Source: an uncultured Anaerotruncus sp. (GTDB taxonomy: Bacteria; Bacillota; Clostridia; Oscillospirales; Ruminococcaceae). Taken from it: a DNA stretch of 64,000 nt. A program made the position numbers and the translations under genes. The notes beneath the pieces are model-generated. The model did no database searches. It worked only from the letters and a program-made list of their open reading frames with translations, and was not told the origin of the DNA. The stretch is taken from contig CALWZG010000053.1 of assembly GCA_944385965.1 (NCBI GenBank), forward strand, positions 62,001-126,000. Direction: 5' to 3'. Shown in pieces: positions 18,316 through 25,542 of the stretch. Every line of letters starts with the position of its first letter. The stretch's first letter is position 1.

Positions 18316-19509
18316 ATGCTGCTGGATTATCTAATTTGTGGGTTTCGCAACCTGGGAAGAAAAAAATTCAGAAGCTTTCTCACCATTTCAGGAATTTCCA
18401 TTGGAGTTTCCTCTGTTATATTGATTGGTTCCATTGGAACCATTGGAAGGGTAACCATTCAAAATGAATTAGGCGCAATGGGTTTTGGAAGCATTACTGT
18501 CAGTGTGGACAAACGTTTTACCACCCAAAGTATGAGCAAAGAAGATTTGAATTTAATAGAATCCTTTCCACAGGTGAAAAGCTGTGCTCCTGTGGTCGCT
18601 GCTTATAACACAGTTCGTATGCGAGGATTGGTAGCCAATACTGTCTTATGGGGTGTGAATGCGGGGGAATCTCCCATAATTTCTTTGTCTCCAAAGTATG
18701 GAAGGCTCTTAAATGAGAGCGATATAGCAAGTCAAGCTGCTGTTTGTGTAGTTGACCAAAATATGGCTGAAATGTTTTATGAACGAGAAAATATTGTTGG
18801 AAAGACCTTAGAAGCAAAGATAAATGGAAATTATATCCCATTAAAGATTGTTGGGGTTGTAGAATCTGGTGGAAATCTTATGCAAAATATGGTAGGCAAT
18901 ATGCTTCCAGCTTTTGCCTATTTGCCATATACCACCTTGCAGCAATATCAGGGAAGCAATACCTTTGACCAGATTGCGATTACATTAAAAAATCCATCAC
19001 AGATTGACTCCTTTTCTCAACAAATAGAAGCCGCGTTAAATAGACAACATAATTTAAGTCGGGGCTTTAAAACGGATAATGTATCTCAGCAAAAGGATAC
19101 TTTGGAAAAAATACTCAATATGATTACCATCATTTTATCTTTAATTGCTGCCATATCTTTAGTTGTGGCTGGACTGGGGATTATGACAGTTATGGTGGTG
19201 TCTGTCCATGAGCGAACTCGTGAAATAGGTATTAAAAAATCCATTGGCGCTACAAGCATAACAATTTTGGTGGAATTTTTAATCGAGGCATTTACCATTT
19301 CGCTGATTGGAAGTATAATAGGTTTATGTACAGCTTTGGGTCTGGTCTGGTTTGGCTGCTTGTTGCTGCATCAAATCTTTTTTATCGATTGGCAGCTTTT
19401 AGGGATTGGTTTGAGTTGTTCTATAGGCAGTGGTATTTTATTTGGCGCATATCCTGCAATGATTGCCGCACGGCTCCGGCCAGTGGATGCTTTGCGTACA
19501 GAAATATAG
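18316..19509 (+). CDS. MacB/FtsX-like ABC transporter permease
   Basis: 397-aa permease with an N-terminal TM (about 20-42), an extracytoplasmic MacB_PCD domain (about 45-240) and three C-terminal TM segments in the FtsX domain (about 265-385, with TREIGIKKSIGAT and the closing RPVDALRTEI). No ATPase is fused or adjacent. The last codons lie in a block that is repeated at the right end of prophage B (33843 onward). The first prophage begins 45 bp after the stop. Confidence 0.88.
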   Translation: MLLDYLICGFRNLGRKKFRSFLTISGISIGVSSVILIGSIGTIGRVTIQNELGAMGFGSITVSVDKRFTTQSMSKEDLNLIESFPQVKSCAPVVAAYNTVRMRGLVANTVLWGVNAGESPIISLSPKYGRLLNESDIASQAAVCVVDQNMAEMFYERENIVGKTLEAKINGNYIPLKIVGVVESGGNLMQNMVGNMLPAFAYLPYTTLQQYQGSNTFDQIAITLKNPSQIDSFSQQIEAALNRQHNLSRGFKTDNVSQQKDTLEKILNMITIILSLIAAISLVVAGLGIMTVMVVSVHERTREIGIKKSIGATSITILVEFLIEAFTISLIGSIIGLCTALGLVWFGCLLLHQIFFIDWQLLGIGLSCSIGSGILFGAYPAMIAARLRPVDALRTEI

Positions 19510-19559
19510 ACGGAAATACAAGGGGAGAAAAGGATACCCTTAATTTCGCTAAATGAAAA
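19482..19559. repeat. Left copy of the prophage-flanking direct repeat
   Basis: About 78 bp from AGTGGATGCTTTGCGTACAG to the dif-like arm. It matches 33843-33920 with only some six or seven substitutions. It contains the permease 3' end and the core arm ATTTCGCTAAA (19543-19553) with centre TGAAAA (19554-19559). The sequence after it, TTCAGTCTGTA, only partly resembles a dif right arm. Confidence 0.9.
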
Positions 19560-19587
19560 TTCAGTCTGTATTTTTGGAATAATTTTC

Positions 19588-19620
19588 CAGGCTCACCTAA
19601 AATGGGTGGGCCTGTTTGTT
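19588..19620 (+). terminator. Terminator just inside the left end of prophage A
   Basis: CAGGCTCACC (19588-19597) pairs with GGTGGGCCTG (19605-19614), 10 bp with one wobble, followed by TTTGTT. It would stop transcripts from the host permease before they run antisense into the phage lysogeny genes. Confidence 0.65.
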
Positions 19621-19730
19621 GTGTCTTAATTTTGGTGTGATTGTACTGTATGGTATGGCTCTTTTATGTTATGGCACAAATAGAGGGAAGTGGTATTACC
19701 AGAAGCTGTGACGTGGCAGGGGAGAGCCTC

Positions 19731-19776
19731 ATGCCCGTTAAGTAAAACGGGCATGGAATTTACACCCATGCCCGTT
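19731..19776 (-). terminator. Three-arm alternative hairpin / terminator of the A lysogeny operon
   Basis: Arms ATGCCCGTT (19731-19739), AACGGGCATGG (19746-19756) and CCATGCCCGTT (19766-19776). Arm 2 can pair with arm 1 or with arm 3, not both. On the - strand the arm 3/arm 2 hairpin is followed by TTTACTT and comes directly after the stop of the small TM gene, so it works best as that gene's terminator. Confidence 0.6.
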
Positions 19777-19997
19777 CATTTACTTTTTTTACGCTGTTCA
19801 TACTTTTCTTTTTCTTGAAAATAAGCCCTGTATTTTCGGTGGTGCCGTTGCTCCCATATTTTATCTTTTAGTATACTGCTGATTACACCTAAAATGATAA
19901 GAACAATAAGATAGGGCCAGGATATTTTGAGAAAAATTAAAAGACCTTTGAGAAAGTTTGTATAGAACATTTCAGAAAAAGCAGAGGTATCCATCAT
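19776..19997 (-). CDS. Small one-TM basic-tail protein of prophage A
   Basis: 73 aa, function unknown. The start is the ATG at 19997 with AAAGGG eight bases upstream. One TM segment (about 16-40, SWPYLIVLIILGVISSIL) is followed by a strongly charged cytoplasmic helix with KIWEQRHHRKY and EKYEQRKK. Prophage B has a clear homologue at 27128 in the same place beside the repressor. A conserved small membrane protein in the lysogeny operon could block superinfection or entry; that is inference. Confidence 0.7.
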   Translation of the reverse strand: MMDTSAFSEMFYTNFLKGLLIFLKISWPYLIVLIILGVISSILKDKIWEQRHHRKYRAYFQEKEKYEQRKKSK

Positions 19998-20025
19998 ATG
20001 TAACACCCTTTCTTGGGATTATGCG

Positions 20026-20271
20026 TTACTGCTTCAATCTTTTATTTGTTTCTGTGTCTCGTCCAGTAAACCAGTCTATTGGCAAATCATATTCGTCTGC
20101 AATCTTGCATAGTTGATTTATGGTTAACTTTCGTTTCCCATTTTCATATTGGTTATATGTGCTTGTTCCTACTTCTAAGATAGCTGCTATATCTGATTGT
20201 TTTAAATTTTTTATCTCTCTAAGTGTTTTGAGCTTTTGCCTAACAATTTCTTCATAGTTTTGCTTTCTCAT
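20026..20271 (-). CDS. Cro/CI-type HTH repressor of prophage A
   Basis: 81-aa XRE-family DNA-binding protein. The helix-turn-helix covers about residues 22-41 (LKQSDIAAILEVGTSTYNQY), followed by ENGKRKLTINQLCKIADEY. It starts at ATG 20271 after AAGGAGG. It is transcribed away from the structural operon, with an operator-rich region between. By position it corresponds to RstR of CTXphi. It differs from the prophage B repressor, which implies different immunity. Confidence 0.85.
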   Translation of the reverse strand: MRKQNYEEIVRQKLKTLREIKNLKQSDIAAILEVGTSTYNQYENGKRKLTINQLCKIADEYDLPIDWFTGRDTETNKRLKQ

Positions 20272-20304
20272 TTTTTGGTCCTCCTTATATTGATTTTACA
20301 GTTT

Positions 20305-20367
20305 TTCACAATATGAAATATTTCGTATTGTGAATTTTTTTCATTTTGTGATATTGCAATATGTGAA
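20305..20367. promoter_or_regulatory. Operator array between repressor A and the early operon
   Basis: A 30-bp near-perfect palindrome at 20305-20334 (half-site TTCACAATA.GAAA) and a second site at 20344-20367 with TTGTGATA and ATGTGAA around ATATTGCAATAT. Further TTGTGAA-like half-sites occur at about 20465-20475 and 20500-20510. These are the natural binding sites for the divergent repressor. Confidence 0.65.
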
Positions 20368-20382
20368 TTTATTTGATATAAT
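20354..20382 (+). promoter_or_regulatory. Early rightward promoter of prophage A
   Basis: TTGCAA (20354-20359), a 17-bp spacer and TATAAT (20377-20382) with TG one base before the -10. The -35 lies inside the second operator site, so repressor binding would shut it off. The leader to the first gene is about 140 bp and AT-rich. Confidence 0.65.
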
Positions 20383-20529
20383 GGCGCATAGAATAAATAT
20401 ATCGAATCATATACAGTAATTTTTTTATGTTTCTATTTTTATCAAATTTAGCAATAATATTTCATATTGTGAATATGATTTATTTTTTAGTATCTCAATT
20501 CGTGATATTATTATGAAAAGAGGATAATT

Positions 20530-20793
20530 GTGAATGGGGAATTGATGGGTTTTGCATTGGCCTCTTTCTTGGTGTCTTTTCTGGGAATGGCCGGATATGT
20601 TTTTTTGAGGCCATGGACAAAGCTTGCTGTGTATGTCCGGCGTTTTGTAAATGCGTTGCTTTGTCTCTCTGGATTTTGTTTTTTCGCCAGCATCTTCCAG
20701 GCGGTTTTTTTGGTAGTGCTGTTATTTTGCCTGGCCGGTCTGGCGGTTATGTTTGCGGTTTATGTGATTGACTGCTATGCAGAGGATTGTTAG
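20530..20793 (+). CDS. Small hydrophobic protein, prophage A
   Basis: 87 aa from GTG 20530 (AGAGGATAATT upstream); an ATG five codons in is an alternative start. Two or three TM segments (about 6-28, 38-56 and 58-80) and an acidic Cys-containing end. It is the first gene under the early promoter. I see no counterpart of the same length in B, though B has a 38-aa TM peptide before its Rep gene. Function unknown. Confidence 0.6.
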   Translation: MNGELMGFALASFLVSFLGMAGYVFLRPWTKLAVYVRRFVNALLCLSGFCFFASIFQAVFLVVLLFCLAGLAVMFAVYVIDCYAEDC

Positions 20794-20836
20794 ATTTTGG
20801 GGCAAGTGCCCTCGACTATAAAAGGAGTGTTTAAAA

Positions 20837-21139
20837 ATGACAGGTTTTTGTATTGGTCGTGTAGTGGAGCCGGTTGTGCGTGAGATTGTGGTTAAGGGTA
20901 AGAAGCGTTCGGTTTGCTCGCTTGGTCTGCTGGTTGGCCGGAATTGTACCCAGTTCGATATTTTTGATGATTCCCGGATTTTTGAGAAGGTGTCTGCCTT
21001 AGAGGATGGGGACTTAGTCCTTGCCGTTGTAGGTTGCTCGCTGGGCGATAATGGGCGGTTGCGCAACTATCTCAACGAAATTACATATGCGCCAGAAGGG
21101 CTGAGGGAACAGCTTAATTCTTTTTTTGAGGCTAAGTAG
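20837..21139 (+). CDS. Putative ssDNA-binding protein (pV-like by position)
   Basis: 100 aa after AAAAGGAGTG. The beta-rich N-terminus (residues 3-55, GRVVEPVVREIVVKGKKRS) looks like an OB-fold strand pattern. The C-terminus is helical and charged. In inoviruses a 75-110-aa ssDNA-binding protein is encoded in the early region, so pV-like function is the best guess. No diagnostic motif is visible. Confidence 0.45.
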   Translation: MTGFCIGRVVEPVVREIVVKGKKRSVCSLGLLVGRNCTQFDIFDDSRIFEKVSALEDGDLVLAVVGCSLGDNGRLRNYLNEITYAPEGLREQLNSFFEAK

Positions 21140-21167
21140 GGCGCAGGATGGAGCCAGCGGCCTAGAG

Positions 21168-21222
21168 ATATGGCCCACAAGCAAGCCTCTCCAATTTCAC
21201 AATCGTTTCTTGTGGGCCATAT
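21168..21222 (+). other. 14-bp perfect stem-loop before the origin-like block, prophage A
   Basis: ATATGGCCCACAAG (21168-21181) pairs perfectly with 21209-21222, loop 27 nt. The arm core TGGCCCACA recurs as an inverted repeat in prophage B at 28231-28240 and 28317-28326. Possible roles are packaging signal, origin arm or terminator. Confidence 0.6.
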
Positions 21223-21309
21223 TCAGCCGCCGAATGGCGATAGCAATTCCTTTTTGCCCTTGTTGCTGGGGGGCGTGTGTTGTCGCCTCTCCCAAGAGGG
21301 CCGCAGTTT
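21222..21309 (+). other. Conserved non-coding block (candidate replication origin), prophage A
   Basis: It shares TTCAGCCGCCGAATGGCGAT, AATTCCTTTTTGCCCTTGTT and later GGCCGCAGTTT with 32393-32482 in prophage B, in the same order, although the surrounding genes differ. CGCC-GAAT-GGCG forms a mini-hairpin. In both phages another hairpin abuts its left side. The two phages place it differently (before the acidic TM gene in A, between Zot and Rep in B), as expected for a cis-acting origin or packaging element. Confidence 0.6.
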
Positions 21310-21367
21310 GTAAGGATAAGCTGCTATCCTCCTTTTGTCCAGCAAAAAAAGTTGGGGGGTAGATGCT

Positions 21368-21982
21368 GTGGTGTATTTTTGGATTTGGCTTGTATCTTTT
21401 TTGGCCGTTCTATTGTTCTGTATATTAGGATTTTACTTTAAGGAAACATGCCGCACTTTAGATTTTTTGGTTTGTACCGCTGTTTTGGGGTTTGGTATAT
21501 TGCTCACAGGTGGTGGGCTTGAAATCATAGCGGCGGAACCAGCACAAGTGACTTCGTCGTATGTTAAAGCTGAATCGTATCAGGAACCAGATTTAAATTC
21601 AGCTACTTTAATGACCCTGTCCGAGGAATCATCTGAAAACCCTCTGGGATTAGATGATTCCGAGGACAGGGGAATTGAAGGGGATGGAGTTAAAGCGGTA
21701 TCTGATTTAGATGACGCTGAGGCAGATAAAGACGATGGAATTTTGTTGATTCCGCTGGATGGTAGCTCATCCTTTGATGGGGAAAATACCCCTGTATTGG
21801 ATGTGGAGGAAATGCCTATAAAGGATTCATTGCCTGCTGGGTCTATCTCTGAATCTGAATATTTAGCGGCAATACGTCAGGACTTATATTTATTGGTACA
21901 TGGCATGATACCTCTTTTTATTGCTATCGTTGTTATCATAGCCGGGTGTTTCTTTTTCTGGAAAACTTTTTTTGATGTTTAG
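21368..21982 (+). CDS. Acidic membrane protein with conserved C-terminal TM, prophage A
   Basis: 204 aa from GTG 21368 (GGGGGG 9 bp upstream; TTG 21335 is also open). Two N-terminal TM segments (about 2-24 and 30-52), then an acidic, Ser/Asp/Glu-rich region of about 100 residues that is probably extracellular, then a C-terminal TM. The end (IRQDLYLLVHGMIP...FFFWKTFF) matches the B protein at 28229. It directly precedes the major coat gene. Probably a minor coat or assembly protein; no named family recognised. Confidence 0.65.
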   Translation: MVYFWIWLVSFLAVLLFCILGFYFKETCRTLDFLVCTAVLGFGILLTGGGLEIIAAEPAQVTSSYVKAESYQEPDLNSATLMTLSEESSENPLGLDDSEDRGIEGDGVKAVSDLDDAEADKDDGILLIPLDGSSSFDGENTPVLDVEEMPIKDSLPAGSISESEYLAAIRQDLYLLVHGMIPLFIAIVVIIAGCFFFWKTFFDV

Positions 21983-22024
21983 GCTATGCCTTTACATAAA
22001 AAATAAAAAGGAGTGTGTAAACAA

Positions 22025-22309
22025 ATGTCTGTTATGGGAAAACTGGTCGCATTTAAATCTAAGGTTGTGCCGACTGTAATGGTGGTTGGAACTTCTGCGT
22101 TGGCTTCGGTTTCCGCTTTTGCGGCGGAGCCTTCCGAGCTTTCTGTCGTTGATTCCGTCTCGCCAGCAATCACGGAAGAAATGTTGACACCTATTGTGGA
22201 GGCGATTCAGTCTAATGTGGCTGTTATCCTTCCGGTGGGTATCGTGATCATGGGTGTCATGGTCGCAATCACGTTGGTACCCAAAATCTTCAAGAAGTTC
22301 CTCAGCTAA
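22025..22309 (+). CDS. Major coat protein (pVIII-like), prophage A
   Basis: 94-aa precursor. The basic N-terminus and hydrophobic stretch form a signal peptide cleaved after AFA at residue 33. The mature 61 residues have an acidic, Pro/Ser-containing front, one TM (about 64-85) and a basic tail KIFKKFLS: the classic pVIII layout. The start ATG 22025 follows AAGGAG by 11 bp. A very strong terminator lies 5 bp after the stop, as after gene VIII of Ff phages, so this gene should be the most abundant message. Homologue in B at 28873. Confidence 0.88.
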   Translation: MSVMGKLVAFKSKVVPTVMVVGTSALASVSAFAAEPSELSVVDSVSPAITEEMLTPIVEAIQSNVAVILPVGIVIMGVMVAITLVPKIFKKFLS

Positions 22310-22314
22310 CAGAA

Positions 22315-22343
22315 GGGGGCGGGCTAGTCCCGCCCCCTTTTTT
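22315..22343 (+). terminator. Strong terminator after the major coat gene, prophage A
   Basis: GGGGGCGGG (22315-22323), loop CTAGT, CCCGCCCCC (22329-22337), then six T. The same stem and loop are used in prophage B at 29143. Ff phages have their central terminator in the same place. Confidence 0.95.
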
Positions 22344-22363
22344 ATATAGAAAGGTGGGTTACA

Positions 22364-22516
22364 ATGGTTGTTTTTCAATCCGATGTTGTGCAAAAGGTTT
22401 CAAGTCTGCTTTTTGCATATATAGGCCGGGCGGTGATCGTGTCTATATACATAGTAGGTGTTCTTTTTGTCTTATATTTATGTATCAAAGTAATCAAATC
22501 TTTTATAAAGGTGTGA
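22364..22516 (+). CDS. 50-aa one-TM protein, prophage A (small minor coat candidate)
   Basis: 50 aa from ATG 22364 (AAAGGTGGG upstream). A short polar N-terminus, one TM (about 21-43, IVSIYIVGVLFVLYLCI) and a basic end KVIKSFIKV. B has a protein of exactly the same length in the same position. Size and place between the coat gene and the adsorption-type gene fit a pVII/pIX-like tip protein. Confidence 0.7.
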   Translation: MVVFQSDVVQKVSSLLFAYIGRAVIVSIYIVGVLFVLYLCIKVIKSFIKV

Positions 22517-22520
22517 TCTT

Positions 22521-23384
22521 GTGAAAAAAAGGCTTTTGGTTTTATGTTGTGTCCTGGTTTCCGTTTTGGGGCTTTCTGTCTCCGCTTTCGCTATGGGGGT
22601 TGCTGGCGATGATGCTTATACCCGGATTTCTGGCCTGATTGATAATGGGGATGGCTTATATTCTCTAGATTTTAATTTTTCCGAGGAAACTTTAGCTTCA
22701 GCAGATTATCAGAAGTTTGTTGAGGTTATGGACGAGTATGTGTCACCATCGCCAGGGCGTACAGTTTTAATCTCTTGGCGTGATGCAGGTATTAGTTCAG
22801 GGTCGGTTTATATTGGTATTTTTGATACAAGTCAATTCTATTGTAAAAAAGCTAGTAACGGTATTAGTTTACAGATGGGCGTTAATGGTGGGGATAGTTG
22901 TTTGATAACTGTTAATCGTTCAACTACTGCATATGATACTTTATTTATTCAAGATGTTTTTTATATGTCGTATGGATTGAGTTCAGAGGCTTATTATTGG
23001 GGATTGGGTGTCGAAGATTTACCTATATTGGGTAATCCTATGTATTTGGATAAGATATATGCTTTGCAGATAAATGATAATGGTGGAGAGGAAGAACCCG
23101 AACCGCCCAGCAGTTCTGAGGAATCTTCTATTTCTTCTGTTCCTTCTTTGCCAGAGCCGCCACCGCCGCAAGAGCAGGGAAAACAAGATAAATTATATTG
23201 GCCCGAACTATTTAAATATAATAGCGACTATATCCCATATGATTGGAGTATATGGCAGGAATTAAAGTCTTATTTGCTCAATACAATAGCTGCTCTTACG
23301 CCTGTTGCTTGGATTTTGTTTGCATTGATTGTTGGTATTTTGTTGGTTAATAAAATAGTCAAGGAATGGACACGCAAAGGGTGA
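22521..23384 (+). CDS. Secreted, C-terminally anchored protein 1, prophage A (pIII-like candidate)
   Basis: 287 aa from GTG 22521. Signal peptide about 1-24 (cut after SAFA). A beta-rich exposed domain covers about 25-190, then a disordered linker rich in Glu, Pro and Ser (about 193-220) and a single TM near 255-280 ending in a basic tail. Signal, exposed domain, flexible linker and C-terminal anchor are the plan of the inovirus adsorption protein pIII. The exposed domain differs strongly from the B protein while the start and end are alike, which suggests host-range diversification. Confidence 0.65.
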   Translation: MKKRLLVLCCVLVSVLGLSVSAFAMGVAGDDAYTRISGLIDNGDGLYSLDFNFSEETLASADYQKFVEVMDEYVSPSPGRTVLISWRDAGISSGSVYIGIFDTSQFYCKKASNGISLQMGVNGGDSCLITVNRSTTAYDTLFIQDVFYMSYGLSSEAYYWGLGVEDLPILGNPMYLDKIYALQINDNGGEEEPEPPSSSEESSISSVPSLPEPPPPQEQGKQDKLYWPELFKYNSDYIPYDWSIWQELKSYLLNTIAALTPVAWILFALIVGILLVNKIVKEWTRKG

Positions 23385-23388
23385 TTAA

Positions 23389-24324
23389 ATGGCTAAGCGT
23401 TTTTGGGTTTTATGCTTATTGCTTTTAATATTGGCGTTACCTTTTCGGGTGGCCGCCGCGTCAACTCCATCTTTGGAAGTCCGGGAGGGGAATACATATC
23501 TCGGTGTTTTTATGGTGGCAGAGGCTCCTTTGGATTATCTGGACTTTTGGGAGGCTTGGAAAATCAGTTCGGGCAATTTGATGTTGGCGGCTTCCAGTGG
23601 ATTGCATTACTGGGCGATTGATATACCAGATGGAGCTATTGCAACATTAAGGCAGGGAAGTGGGGAAACACTTATTTTTGAGTGTAGTGAGCCTGTGCAG
23701 TATTTGGATTTTAATTATACTATGAGCACTCCTCGGGAGTTGTATCCTGGTAGTTTGAATACCCTTCCGGCTAATACTCCATTTCACGTTAAGTATTATG
23801 TTTCATCCGCTTACCGTTTTGATAGTCCATCGGTTGATTATGATTTTATTGTAGAGCCGATAGAAGGAGAATTGTATTTAGAAGATGATTTAGGGGAGGC
23901 CATACCGCCAGAGGAACCAGAGGACGGGGGTATCCTGCAAAATATTCTGGATTGGCTTTCTTCTTTTTGGAAAAAGCTGGTGGAGGTTATAACGGATTTA
24001 TTTGTACCAGACCCGGATTATCTGAAAAAATGGGTGGAGGAAATCCGGGAAGCCTTTGAAAGTAAGGTTGGAGGGCTGACTGGATTGGTGGATGGTTTCC
24101 GGGATTATTTTGAGCGGTTGCAATCTGCTGACCATACGGATTCCCCATTAAAGTTTGTCATCCCTGCTGGTTTGTATGCTCCTGGTTCTAAAGGTTTCAC
24201 TGTTGATTTGATAGTGTATTCTCAAGGGCTTTTTAATTGGATAAGGTCTATACTCAATGCTTGTATTGTGATTTATACCGCTATTATGTGTTGGCGTAAA
24301 TTGCAAAAAATCATTGATACTTAG
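23389..24324 (+). CDS. Secreted, C-terminally anchored protein 2, prophage A
   Basis: 311 aa, ATG 23389, 4 bp after the previous stop. Signal peptide about 1-24 (RVAAA-STPS). A beta-rich domain covers about 25-165 (TPSLEVREGNTYLGVF, HYWAIDIPDGA), then an acidic Pro linker, then a helical region (about 180-245, FVPDPDYLKKWVEEIREAF) and a C-terminal TM (about 278-303) ending CWRKLQKIIDT. It is about 70-80% like the B protein over much of its length. Position before Zot suggests a minor coat or cap protein; it could equally be the adsorption protein. Confidence 0.65.
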   Translation: MAKRFWVLCLLLLILALPFRVAAASTPSLEVREGNTYLGVFMVAEAPLDYLDFWEAWKISSGNLMLAASSGLHYWAIDIPDGAIATLRQGSGETLIFECSEPVQYLDFNYTMSTPRELYPGSLNTLPANTPFHVKYYVSSAYRFDSPSVDYDFIVEPIEGELYLEDDLGEAIPPEEPEDGGILQNILDWLSSFWKKLVEVITDLFVPDPDYLKKWVEEIREAFESKVGGLTGLVDGFRDYFERLQSADHTDSPLKFVIPAGLYAPGSKGFTVDLIVYSQGLFNWIRSILNACIVIYTAIMCWRKLQKIIDT

Positions 24325-24335
24325 GAGGATAGATT

Positions 24336-24590
24336 GTGATTGTAGAGTTTTTGTTGGATATAGTAAAAGCTGTCCTCCTTTTTTTGATTGGCCTGTTCCC
24401 GGAACTGCCAGACATGTCCAGTATTGTTGAGTTTTTCGACCCACTTTTTCAGGTTTATATGCAGGTAGATTCGTTCATCAGCGTGAAGCTAGTGGCCGGA
24501 TGTGTTATTTTCTTTTTCATTTTGTCGAACATAGAATTTATCTGGGGAATAATTATGTGGGTGGTTCGTAAGATACCAGGGGAGAAGTAG
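24336..24590 (+). CDS. 84-aa hydrophobic protein, prophage A (pVI-like candidate)
   Basis: Starts at GTG 24336, seven bases after AGGAGG. Two hydrophobic segments (about 3-22 and 50-75) around a polar DMSSIVEFFDPLF part, with a basic end VVRKIPGEK. It sits between the anchored proteins and the Zot ATPase, where gene VI lies in Ff phages. B has an 84-aa homologue at 31129. Confidence 0.65.
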   Translation: MIVEFLLDIVKAVLLFLIGLFPELPDMSSIVEFFDPLFQVYMQVDSFISVKLVAGCVIFFFILSNIEFIWGIIMWVVRKIPGEK

Positions 24591-24592
24591 TT

Positions 24593-25453
24593 ATGCAATT
24601 TGATATAGTTGGAATGATGCTGGATGTATTCCGTCCTATGTATATGGCTGTTTTGTGTTTTTTGGGTACCATCGGTCTTTGTATATTGGGCTTTTTAGCG
24701 CTCTTCCTGCTGATATTCTTTATAAGATGTGCCGTTAATCCCTTTTTCCCAAATCTGGATAAGCTGCGCCGCCGCAAGCTGGGCTTTTTCTATGATTTGT
24801 TGCGTTGGTGGTGGATAGATTGTCGGACAATAGAAGAAAGGTCAGGACGTTTTAAGCCTTTTGGCTTCACGATTTTTGTTGGTCGGCAGGGGGCAGGTAA
24901 GACTATATCAATGGTGCGATACTTGGAGACGATGAAACAAAAATATCCTGATTGCCTGATAGTCACAAATTTTTCCTGCTCTTTTGCTGATTTTCAAATG
25001 AAGTCTTGGCGGGATTTTTTTGAAGTCAGAAATGGAGATAAAGGCGTTATTTTTGCGCTGGATGAGATTCACAGTGAGTACAGCTCGGCGGATTGGAAGG
25101 ACTTCCCGGAATCCCTTCTTTCTGAGATTTCCCAGCAGAGGAAACAAAAGATTAAGATTGTCGCTACTGCTCAGGTTTTTTCTCGGGTTGCAAAGCCCAT
25201 TCGTGAGCAGGCTTTTTCTGTGGTGATGTGTTCTACCTTCCTGGGGCGCCTCACCTACAATCGGGAGTATGACGCCGCTGAGTATTCTACCAGTGATACC
25301 CCATATAGGGTAAAAAAGCGGTGTAAACCTATTTGGCGAAGCTGGTTCGTTCAGTCGGATGATTTGCGCCGTTCTTATGATACATACGAGAAAATAGAGC
25401 GGTTGCAAAAGGTGGAGTTTATTCCCCGCTCAGAGCGGGGAAGGTGGATATAA
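24593..25453 (+). CDS. Zot-like inovirus morphogenesis ATPase (pI-like), prophage A
   Basis: 286 aa. Drives assembly and extrusion of the filament at the membrane. Walker A is GRQGAGKT (97-104); Walker B is GVIFALDEIH (about 150-159); Q-rich SEISQQRKQ and VATAQVFSR follow. One TM lies at about 18-44, N-terminal to the ATPase, with a basic stretch DKLRRRK after it. The pI/Zot of Gram-negative phages has its TM after the ATPase, so the topology is reversed. It carries no exported toxin-like tail. The central 150 residues are nearly identical to B. Confidence 0.88.
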   Translation: MQFDIVGMMLDVFRPMYMAVLCFLGTIGLCILGFLALFLLIFFIRCAVNPFFPNLDKLRRRKLGFFYDLLRWWWIDCRTIEERSGRFKPFGFTIFVGRQGAGKTISMVRYLETMKQKYPDCLIVTNFSCSFADFQMKSWRDFFEVRNGDKGVIFALDEIHSEYSSADWKDFPESLLSEISQQRKQKIKIVATAQVFSRVAKPIREQAFSVVMCSTFLGRLTYNREYDAAEYSTSDTPYRVKKRCKPIWRSWFVQSDDLRRSYDTYEKIERLQKVEFIPRSERGRWI

Positions 25454-25454
25454 T

Positions 25455-25507
25455 GGCAATCACATTTCTTTCGCTGCGCCGCCAGGCGCACGAAAAAATG
25501 TGATGCC
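25455..25507 (+). other. Long hairpin directly after the Zot gene, prophage A
   Basis: Left side from 25455 and right side to 25507 pair in segments: TCACATTT with AATGTGA, TTTCG with CGAAA, GCGCC with GGCGC, loop GCCA. It begins two bases after the Zot stop. B has a different but equally long hairpin in the same place (32250-32319). Packaging signal, terminator or processing site are possible. Confidence 0.6.
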
Positions 25508-25542
25508 AGCTATTCCAAGGTCGTTTGAAGGGAGAAAAGAGA

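Noticed and set aside
21126..21362. 78-codon frame over the hairpin and origin-like block
   Set aside because: It runs through a perfect 14-bp stem-loop and the conserved non-coding block, and the matching region of B is not open in this frame.
24593..25453. Zonula occludens toxin activity
   Set aside because: Only the ATPase part of the family is present; the exported C-terminal region linked with toxicity in Vibrio is absent.
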